Shown piece after piece: positions 30,448 to 35,931 of a stretch of DNA of 35,931 nucleotides (within the stretch, counting starts at the first letter, position 1; every line of letters starts with the position of its first letter). Where the stretch lies: NCBI GenBank assembly GCA_025057335.1, contig JANWXG010000003.1:1-35931 (forward strand). The letters are read 5' to 3'. The notes under the pieces are model-generated. The model ran no database searches. It saw only the letters and a list, made by a program, of their open reading frames with translations, and was not told the origin of the DNA. Source of the DNA: a bacterium. Lineage in GTDB: Bacteria; Armatimonadota; HRBIN16. Both the position numbers and the translations under genes were made by a program.

Positions 30448-31362
30448 TCATCGGGAGCGCAACAGTGATTTTGCTGGAATTACCTCTTCCACAGTGGAGC
30501 GTGTAGCAAGCCACACACCTGTCAATACCATCGCAGCACCGAGCGCGGTGTAGATGCCAAGCGGCTCCTTCAGCCATAACACTCCCATGAGCGTACCAAC
30601 CACCGGCTGCACAAAGATGAACACCCCCATATTGCCCACGTGATGACGCTCCATCAGCACAAACCACACGGCGTAGCAGAAGGCGCTATTGACCGCTCCC
30701 AGATACAGCACCGCGCCCAACGCGGACACAGAGGGAACGGTCGGCGCGCTCGTCCAGAACAGGTATGCAGGCAGCGCGAGCGCTATCGTCGCCCCTACAC
30801 TTTCCCAGAACAGCACCACGATGCCGCTATGTCGTCGCGTGAGACCGCGCGACAACACCGTGCCCGTCCCCTCTATCAATACCGACGCCGCTACTAGCAG
30901 GTTTCCCCACAGCGTGCTGCCCTGATGTAGCGGGGGAAGCAGCCCGCGATTGATAAGGAGATACGCGCCCACAAAGCCGAGTATCATCCCCCAAGCCGCC
31001 TGTCGCGTCATCCTCTCGCGCAATAGGAGGGCAGACATGAGCGCCATCACCAATGGCTCGCCCGCCAACAGCAGGGTCGCGTCGACCGCGGTCGTGTATT
31101 TCAACCCGACGAAAACCAAGATATGCACCAGCCCTAGAGCGGTCGCTCCTAAAGCCAGCGCACGCAGCAGGTCAGCGCGAGGGAGGCTCAGCGGAACGCG
31201 CAGCACGAAGCGGGCAAAAAGGGGCAACAGTAGCATGGCGATAGCCCACCGCGCCCACGCCAGCGTCACCGAGGGCACGCCCCCCTGTATGGCGAACCTC
31301 GCCATCGGATACGCGGCTGCCCACAAGACGTTGATGAAGAACAGCAGCGCAGCGTCAAGCAC
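30448..31362 (-). CDS. EamA/DMT-superfamily permease
   Basis: The 304-aa protein has about ten transmembrane segments arranged as two EamA repeats. The first repeat includes INVLWAAAYPMARFAI at the start and VGLKYTTAVDATLLLAGEPLVMALMSALLLRERM; the second starts around LVAASVLIEGTGTVLSRGL and ends near FVQPVVGTLMGVLWLKEPLG. Such transporters export metabolites or amino acids, and the substrate cannot be read. GTG 31362 is preferred to TTG 31377 because TGGAG lies 7 nt upstream; it overlaps the ygfZ stop by 8 nt. Confidence 0.85.
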   Translation of the reverse strand: MLDAALLFFINVLWAAAYPMARFAIQGGVPSVTLAWARWAIAMLLLPLFARFVLRVPLSLPRADLLRALALGATALGLVHILVFVGLKYTTAVDATLLLAGEPLVMALMSALLLRERMTRQAAWGMILGFVGAYLLINRGLLPPLHQGSTLWGNLLVAASVLIEGTGTVLSRGLTRRHSGIVVLFWESVGATIALALPAYLFWTSAPTVPSVSALGAVLYLGAVNSAFCYAVWFVLMERHHVGNMGVFIFVQPVVGTLMGVLWLKEPLGIYTALGAAMVLTGVWLATRSTVEEVIPAKSLLRSR

Positions 31363-32407
31363 AGCGAGGCTCCACAAACGGCAAGGGGGTGACCTGCGCC
31401 TCTACGGGTGAGGGATCCTGCTGTACCATCACCTTCGTGCCAGGAGCAACATACTCGTTGCGCAGGTAGCCCAGCGCGATGACCACTCCCAGAGAGAGGG
31501 AACGCACCGCGCTGGTGACCCAGCCAGCATCTCGACGCTCCCCTACGCTGATAGGGGCACGATGCGGCGGCAGCGTTTCGCCGAACAGGCGCAACCCGAC
31601 CAGCGAGCGGTTGGTATGCCCCCGCGAGTAGATACGGTGGATGACCTCCTGCCCAGTGTAGCAGCCTTTGGTGAAACTGATGGCGCGTTCGCCCAGCCCT
31701 GCCTCTAAGGGGATAGTGTTCTCGTCCATGTCGATACCGAACAGAGGGATTCCTGCCTCCACACGCCGGATGTGGAACGCCTCGTAGCCGATGGGCTGCG
31801 CACCCGCCTCTTGCAGCGCCTCCCACAACTGCTCTGTGCTCTCCACCGGAGCCAGCAGGTCGTAGCCTGGCTCGCCGCAGCGGTCAGTGCGCAACAGGTG
31901 TAGGGTTTGACCTTGCCACTGCAGGGTTTTGCCTTGCCAGAGGGGAAGCGGCTGCGTGATGCCCCAACTGGTCAGGCAGGCAGCGGAGCGCGCCCCCGTC
32001 ACATGCAGAAGGGCATGACTCCCACTAACGTCCTCTACCTCCACATCCTCCAAGATAACGAACTGTTCTAGCCGTCGATGCACCAGAGGGTGCCTATGGG
32101 GAGGTGTGATAATCCAAATGGCGTCTTCTGTCGAGAACAGCACCATATCCGAGAGCATCTGCCCTGTCGGTTTCAGCAGGCAGGAGAGCGTCGCTCGCCC
32201 CGCCTCTTGCAGGGGAAGCACGTCCTGGCTGAGTTGTCCTTGCAGGTAGGTGAGGCGGTCGTCTCCACGAACCCGTATCATGCCCAGCGTGCTCATGTCG
32301 AGCACCGCTGCGCCTTCACGGAGAACTCGGTATTCTGCCTCCACCTCAGTATACGAGGCAGGCGTGTTGCTACCGAACCAGTCGCGGGGGGACACGACGA
32401 GAGTCAT
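31355..32407 (-). CDS. ygfZ: Folate-binding YgfZ/GcvT-like protein
   Basis: The 350-aa protein has the diagnostic KGCYTGQE motif (residues 247-254, with Cys249), and GcvT-like folate-domain segments such as LTYLQGQLSQDV (52-63), LLKPTGQML (78-86) and FHIRRVEAGIPLFGIDMDE (211-229). YgfZ/IBA57 proteins use folate in repair or assembly of iron-sulfur clusters, notably of enzymes such as MiaB. Here the same operon encodes MutY, a 4Fe-4S protein, but that link is only circumstantial. ATG 32407 has GAGGAG upstream; an extra start at 32422 is less good. It is the first gene of the operon 32407-28558. Confidence 0.9.
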   Translation of the reverse strand: MTLVVSPRDWFGSNTPASYTEVEAEYRVLREGAAVLDMSTLGMIRVRGDDRLTYLQGQLSQDVLPLQEAGRATLSCLLKPTGQMLSDMVLFSTEDAIWIITPPHRHPLVHRRLEQFVILEDVEVEDVSGSHALLHVTGARSAACLTSWGITQPLPLWQGKTLQWQGQTLHLLRTDRCGEPGYDLLAPVESTEQLWEALQEAGAQPIGYEAFHIRRVEAGIPLFGIDMDENTIPLEAGLGERAISFTKGCYTGQEVIHRIYSRGHTNRSLVGLRLFGETLPPHRAPISVGERRDAGWVTSAVRSLSLGVVIALGYLRNEYVAPGTKVMVQQDPSPVEAQVTPLPFVEPRCA

Positions 32408-32422
32408 GGAACCGCTCCTCAA

Positions 32423-32451
32423 GAAAATTGCCCCGTGCTAAGGCGGGGCAA
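32423..32451 (-). terminator. Intrinsic terminator of tRNA-Leu
   Basis: Read on the minus strand, TTGCCCCG pairs with CGGGGCAA (+ strand arms 32428-32435 and 32444-32451), with TTTTC following. It lies 38 nt after the tRNA 3' end and just upstream of the ygfZ start, so it isolates the two. Confidence 0.78.
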
Positions 32452-32489
32452 CTAGACAGTATGATTCCCTGAATCGAACGGTCAACCCA

Positions 32490-32575
32490 TGGTGCCGGAG
32501 GGGGGACTCGAACCCCCACGCCTGTGCGGCACCCGCTTTTGAGGCGGGCGCGTCTACCGATTCCGCCACTCCGGC
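32490..32575 (-). tRNA. tRNA-Leu (anticodon CAA)
   Basis: This is a class II tRNA with a long variable arm. Acceptor GCCGGAG (32575-32569) pairs with CTCCGGC (32500-32494), then A and an encoded CCA at 32492-32490. The anticodon stem CCCGC/GCGGG encloses loop CTCAAAA, so the anticodon is CAA at 32541-32539, reading TTG. The T loop is GGGTTCGAGTCCC. Confidence 0.96.
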
Positions 32576-32592
32576 GGGACAACACTAAGTAG

Positions 32593-32622
32593 AGTATAAA
32601 CTAGCACCTGTCTGGATGTCAA
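32593..32622 (-). promoter_or_regulatory. Sigma-70 promoter for tRNA-Leu
   Basis: On the minus strand TTGACA (32622-32617), an 18-nt spacer and TATACT (32598-32593). The start would be near 32586, about 10 nt before the tRNA 5' end. Confidence 0.82.
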
Positions 32623-32676
32623 GAGCGCGAGAAGAGGTTCCTACTCCTCTGCTTTGCAAACATCCCTTTCTAGCCA

Positions 32677-32705
32677 TTGACAACCCGTCCGTCGCATGAT
32701 ACGAT
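32677..32705 (+). promoter_or_regulatory. Sigma-70 promoter for the PII-like gene
   Basis: TTGACA (32677-32682), a 17-nt spacer and TACGAT (32700-32705, four of six). The predicted start is near 32713, leaving about 70 nt of leader. Confidence 0.65.
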
Positions 32706-32782
32706 TCCTCTCAGATAGCACCATCTGTTGATACTTCTTGCTCTGCCCGTAGGTCGTGAGCGGTGGAGAGGAGGGAAGCGCC

Positions 32783-33079
32783 ATGAAAATGCTCATGATT
32801 GTTTGCGAGACGGGCATTGACTACCGCGTGGTCAAGGTGCTAGACGAGGTACACGTGCCGGGCTACACTCGCTACTCTGGAGTATCCGGCGTGGGAGAAA
32901 CGGGCAGACGGCTCGGTTCGCCGATTATGCCCGGACAAAACACCGTCTTCCTCAGCGTGATGACGGAGGACATGGCGCAACTGGTTGCGGAGAAACTTCG
33001 CCAGCTGGTGGACAGCTTTGAGGAACGTCGCAAGCCTGCTCTCCGCGTGTTCGCGATGCCTGCTGAGGTGCTGCTATAG
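32783..33079 (+). CDS. PII-like signalling protein (PG0541-like)
   Basis: The 98-aa product starts MKMLMIVCETGIDYRVVKVLDEV and ends ALRVFAMPAEVLL, with the central VPGYTRYSGVSGVGETG and a GQNTVFLSVM strand. This pattern and length match PII-superfamily proteins of the PG0541 type, which are small ferredoxin-like trimers often encoded beside RND transporters. The classical T-loop uridylylation Tyr context is not seen, so it is not GlnB. ATG 32783 has AGGAGG upstream; nine codons further upstream another start exists but is poorer. It stands alone here, with its own promoter and terminator. The ligand is unknown. Confidence 0.8.
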   Translation: MKMLMIVCETGIDYRVVKVLDEVHVPGYTRYSGVSGVGETGRRLGSPIMPGQNTVFLSVMTEDMAQLVAEKLRQLVDSFEERRKPALRVFAMPAEVLL

Positions 33080-33098
33080 TCTGTGATGTGACCCTTTG

Positions 33099-33131
33099 AG
33101 CGGCTCTTCTCGCGCGAGAAGAGCCGCTTTT
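33099..33131 (+). terminator. Intrinsic terminator of the PII-like gene
   Basis: AGCGGCTCTTCTCG (33099-33112) and its exact complement (33115-33128) form a 14-bp stem around CG, followed by TT and C. It lies 19 nt after the stop at 33079. Confidence 0.87.
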
Positions 33132-33218
33132 CACACACTATAGCCTGCTCCGACATCCCGAAGAGGCTCACGAGAAGGTATTCACCTACCACGCCTGTTG
33201 CGCGTAAGTCTGCTCGGG

Positions 33219-34280
33219 TCACCTGTTCGCCTGTATCTGCACCAGCTCGCCTGTTTCCGCAGAGCGGTAGATGGCATCTAGGATGCGCATGATGGTAACG
33301 CCGTGCTCAATGGGCGCGATAGAGGGCTTGCGCTTGATGATGCAGTCCACGAAGTGCTCGATCTCCGCCAGGTGCCCTGGGATGTTCGGGGCGTGCGGGT
33401 GGAAGTCCTCGGGCACGCCGTGCCGGTCGGTGAAGATGCGCAGGGGGTCTAGCGTCGCGCCGCCCTTGGTTCCCATCAGCTGCGCGTAGAACACGTCATG
33501 CTCGATATACGATGCCCATGAGGCATCCAGATGGCACACCGCGCCGTTGCAGAAGCGGATGAGACCTGTGGCGAGGTCCTCCACATCGAATGTGCCTCCC
33601 TTCTGTGGCGTGCCCCATCCTCCTTTACCGCGCCCGTATGGACCGAACTTGGCGAAGGTCGCTCCGAACACCGCCTCCGGCTCGGGACAACCCATTAGCC
33701 ACCAGGTCAAGTCGAGCACATGCACACCGATATCGATGAGCGGTCCGCCTCCTGAGAGCGCTTTCGTAGTGAACCAGCCCCCAAATCCGGGGATGCCGTT
33801 GCGGCGCAGCCAACCGCATTTGGCGTAATAAATCTCACCCAGGTCGCCTGCCTCGATGTGTCGCTTCAGGGTCTGGCTGTCGCCGCGAAAGCGGTTGTTC
33901 ATCCCCATCATGAACAGCACACCCGTCTTCTGGGCGACCTGCAGCATCCGTTCGGCGTCCTGCAGGGTGTGCGCCAAAGGCTTCTCGCACAGGATGTGGC
34001 AGCCCGCCTCCATCGCGGCAATCGCTACGGGTGCGTGGAGCGCGTTGGGCGTGCACACCGAGACCGCGTTCAGCTCTACCTTCTCCAACATCTCTTGATA
34101 ATCGGTAAACACTTGAGGCACCCCATATTCCTGCGCCACCTGTTGCGCCCGTTCCTCATCGATATCGCACACCGCCACCACTTCTGCCTGCGGATGGCGC
34201 TGATAACCCTGGATATGCAAGCTGCCGATACCGACACCCACTACGCCGACCCGTACCTTTTTTCTGCCGAATGTTGGCAT
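33219..34280 (-). CDS. Gfo/Idh/MocA-family oxidoreductase
   Basis: The 353-aa enzyme is an NAD(P)-dependent sugar or inositol-type dehydrogenase. The Rossmann part has VGVVGVGIGSLHIQGY (11-26), VVAVCDIDEERA and SVCTPNALHAPVAIAAM. The CEKPLAHT motif (near 98-105) carries the catalytic-site Lys. The C-terminal domain has GGGPLIDIGVHVLDLTWWLMG with the conserved Asp-x-x-x-His. The substrate cannot be predicted. ATG 34280 has GAGGAG at 7-nt spacing; the open frame to 34502 is non-coding and overlaps prfB. It is divergent from prfB and monocistronic. Confidence 0.92.
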   Translation of the reverse strand: MPTFGRKKVRVGVVGVGIGSLHIQGYQRHPQAEVVAVCDIDEERAQQVAQEYGVPQVFTDYQEMLEKVELNAVSVCTPNALHAPVAIAAMEAGCHILCEKPLAHTLQDAERMLQVAQKTGVLFMMGMNNRFRGDSQTLKRHIEAGDLGEIYYAKCGWLRRNGIPGFGGWFTTKALSGGGPLIDIGVHVLDLTWWLMGCPEPEAVFGATFAKFGPYGRGKGGWGTPQKGGTFDVEDLATGLIRFCNGAVCHLDASWASYIEHDVFYAQLMGTKGGATLDPLRIFTDRHGVPEDFHPHAPNIPGHLAEIEHFVDCIIKRKPSIAPIEHGVTIMRILDAIYRSAETGELVQIQANR

Positions 34281-34415
34281 CAGTGTGCTCCTCGCTGTGT
34301 GGGATGATGTGGTTTCGAGGATTCTTTTTTTGCGAAGCGAGGGTAGGACTCCTGCAGGCACGAGAGTGCCACAGTGTATCGCGACCGGCAGACGCAACCT
34401 CAGCCGAGGGTGTGG

Positions 34416-34421
34416 TACAAT
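34416..34421 (+). promoter_or_regulatory. Candidate -10 box for prfB
   Basis: TACAAT (34416-34421), preceded by TGTGG (partly extended -10 in character). No good -35 is present at 16-18 nt. The start codon lies 35 nt downstream. Confidence 0.4.
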
Positions 34422-34455
34422 AAGCCTGTGTGAGTGCAAGGGAAGGAGGGAGCCC

Positions 34456-35584
34456 GTGTTAGAGGTTCTGAGCCGCGATCTGCAGGCGTATCGCGAGCGC
34501 ATTGATGCGTTGGGCGAGCATCTTTGACGTGCCCCGTGTGCGCGAGGAGATGGCCCGCCTCGAGCAGCAGACCACCCAACCCGACTTCTGGGACGACCCG
34601 CGTGAGGCGCAGCAGAAGATACAACAGTTGAACGCGCTGCGTCAGCGCATCGCAGGCTGGGAGGAGCTGGAACAGCAGTGGCAGGAGCTACACACGCTGG
34701 CGCAGCTGCTGCAGGAAGAGGAAGACCCTGAGCTCATGCAGGAGCTGGAGCAGGGAGTGCAGACGCTGGCGCGGCGGCTGGAGCAGTTGGAGATGGAGAC
34801 CCTGCTCAGCGGCGAGCATGACGCCAACAACGCCATTCTGGAAATCAACGCGGGCGCGGGGGGAACCGAATCCTGCGATTGGGTGCAGATGCTGCTGCGC
34901 ATGTACCTGCGCTGGGCACAGGAACACGGCTTCCGCACGGAGATACTGGATGAAAACCCAGGTGAGGTGGCGGGGCTGAAAAGCGTCACGGTGCGAGTGG
35001 AGGGACGTAACGCCTATGGCTTGCTGGAGTCGGAGCGCGGCGTGCATCGGCTAGTGCGCATCTCGCCTTTTGACGCCAACAAGCGCCGACACACCTCCTT
35101 TGCCTCAGTAGACGTGATTCCGGAACTTTCGGAGAGCGAAGAGATTCAAATCAACCCGGACGACCTGCGCATCGAGACCTTCCGCGCGGGCAGCGCGGGC
35201 GGTCAGCACATGCAGAAGAACGAAACGGCGGTGCGCATCACGCACCTCCCGACAGGCATCGTGGTGACCTGTCAGAACGAACGTTCCCAACAGCGTAACC
35301 GCGAGATGGCAATGCGAGTCTTAATGGCACGGCTAGCGGAGCGGGAGCGGCGCGCTAACGCCGAGCGTATCGCTGCCCTGCGCGGGGAGCCTCCCCCGAT
35401 TGAGTGGGGGCACCAGATACGCTCTTACGTGTTTCAACCGTATTACTTAGTGAAGGACCACCGCACCGAAGCGGAGACGGGGGATGTGCCTCGGGTGATG
35501 GATGGCGACATTGACCTGTTCATCCACGCCTACTTGCGATGGAGGGGGGCACGCAAAAATGAACACGAAAGGTCGAGCAGCTAA
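34456..35584 (+). CDS. prfB: Peptide chain release factor 2, with programmed +1 frameshift
   Basis: RF2 releases peptides at UGA and UAA. Translation starts at GTG 34456 (AAGGAGG upstream) and runs 23 codons to CTT 34522-34524, followed by an in-frame TGA (34525-34527). A +1 shift at CTT-TGA-C then continues from GAC 34526 to the stop at 35582-35584, giving a 375-aa protein. The 34502 ATG is in the second frame and skips the true N-terminus. The product has the coiled-coil domain 1, the anticodon-like SPF motif (203-205) and the GGQ motif (248-250), nearly the same positions as in E. coli RF2. The shift makes RF2 regulate its own synthesis: low RF2 slows UGA reading and favours the shift. It overlaps the next gene by 26 nt. 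Confidence 0.96.
34522..34528 (+). promoter_or_regulatory. prfB recoding site CTTTGAC
   Basis: The heptamer CTTTGAC is identical to the E. coli prfB shift site. Upstream, GGGCGAG gives a weaker Shine-Dalgarno-like element than the AGGGGG of E. coli, at the correct few-nt distance. Confidence 0.93.
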
Positions 35585-35931
35585 AGGGCTCTTGTGGACA
35601 GTGGTTCTGCTGCTGGTAACCAGCGTTGCCGTGTGGGCACAGGAGCTGAGCACGAAGAACGTGCGTACCGCGGAGAGCGACCTTGCCAACGTGGTGGTAG
35701 ACGCCCTACGCGACGTCAGCGGAGCGGATATCGCGTGGTTGCCTGCAGCCGCTTTCCACGAGGTGAGCCTGAGCCGCGACACTCCGCCCGCCGAGATGGT
35801 CAACAGGCTCTTGCCCTATCGAGACGACCGTGTGGCGGTGCTGAAGCTCACGGGCGCGCAAATCCTGCAGGCGTTGGAGCGTTCACTCACACTCTATCCG
35901 CAGCCCAACGCGGGTTTCCTGCAGGTCAGTG
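35559..35931 (+). CDS. 5'-nucleotidase C-terminal-domain protein (3' truncated)
   Basis: ATG 35559 lies inside the end of prfB, behind GGAGGGGGG at about 8-nt spacing. The first 27 residues are a signal peptide (LLWTVVLLLVTSVAVWAQE). Next comes a 5'-nucleotidase C-terminal domain: TAESDLANVVVDALRDVSGADIAWLPAAAF, then NRLLPYRDDRVAVLKLTGAQILQALERSL. In UshA-type enzymes this domain follows a metallophosphatase domain; here it comes directly after the signal, so the N-terminal catalytic domain is absent from this frame. The frame is still open at the window end (124 codons seen). Its function cannot be fixed without the rest. Confidence 0.78.
   Translation, partial: MNTKGRAAKGLLWTVVLLLVTSVAVWAQELSTKNVRTAESDLANVVVDALRDVSGADIAWLPAAAFHEVSLSRDTPPAEMVNRLLPYRDDRVAVLKLTGAQILQALERSLTLYPQPNAGFLQVS

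Noticed and set aside
34281..34502. N-terminal extension of the Gfo/Idh/MocA gene
   Set aside because: The 74 extra residues overlap the prfB start, are Arg/Leu/Pro-rich without family similarity, and a good ribosome site lies before ATG 34280.

Overview
The window is a GC-rich bacterial chromosome segment with no phage, transposase, CRISPR or plasmid genes. Several traits together suggest an Armatimonadota-like (or neighbouring), possibly thermophilic, lineage: a DUF1559-type prepilin tail with an FADGH motif, a SigH-like sigma factor, a flagellin with an IN-motif insertion, an orphan PII-like protein, and families of palindromic intergenic repeats. This assignment is an inference from gene content only.

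Layout. 1-513 (+): end of a prepilin-like protein gene and a tiny membrane protein. 641-3783 (+): five tightly coupled genes, mostly unknown, ending in a SurA/PpiC-like lipoprotein. 3830-5352 (-): galT and a hotdog thioesterase. 5353-6245: repeat-filled spacer. 6246-6872 (-): anchored protein of unknown function. 7320-8369 (+): cheB. 8412-9392 (-): PfkB-family sugar/nucleoside kinase. 9630-9703 (+): tRNA-Arg with a consensus promoter. 9712-13086 (-): zinc/manganese ABC importer operon with a methyltransferase inserted between the binding protein and the ATPase. 13296-14771 (+): flagellin with a structured leader and strong terminator, followed by tandem 39-nt repeats. 15053-17247 (-): galK and an MDR dehydrogenase. 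17378-17905 (+): membrane protein. 17906-18690: repeats. 18756-19226 (+): sigma-region-4-like HTH protein behind a strong promoter overlapped by a perfect 38-bp palindrome. 19245-20150 (-): DUF4349 protein. 20338-22670 (+): Tat-exported aldo/keto reductase and protoporphyrinogen oxidase. 22822-25705 (+): four-gene operon (CelD/GNAT-like protein, coiled-coil protein, M48 lipoprotein protease, GT2). 25739-27526 (-): methyltransferase fused to a kinase-like domain. 27873-28517 (+): SigH-like sigma factor with a compact structured leader. 28558-32407 (-): ygfZ, EamA permease, unknown protein and mutY as one operon. 32490-32575 (-): tRNA-Leu. 32783-33079 (+): PII-like protein. 33219-34280 (-): Gfo/Idh/MocA oxidoreductase. 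34456-35584 (+): prfB with a programmed +1 frameshift. 35559-35931 (+): start of a 5'-nucleotidase C-terminal-domain protein.

Functional threads. galT and galK (Leloir pathway) lie 12 kb apart and galE is not in the window. The metal importer is complete (binding protein, ATPase, permease). Flagellin and cheB show motility and chemotaxis, but the rest of those systems lies elsewhere. Housekeeping items are prfB, mutY, ygfZ, two tRNAs and the heme-pathway oxidase.

Most interesting for follow-up: the structured RNA leader that begins at the predicted start site of the sigma-factor mRNA; the palindrome-controlled HTH gene; a MutY that lacks the catalytic Glu of its active-site helix; the methyltransferase/kinase-like fusion; and a Cys/Arg-rich 270-aa reading frame held in a translationally coupled operon.
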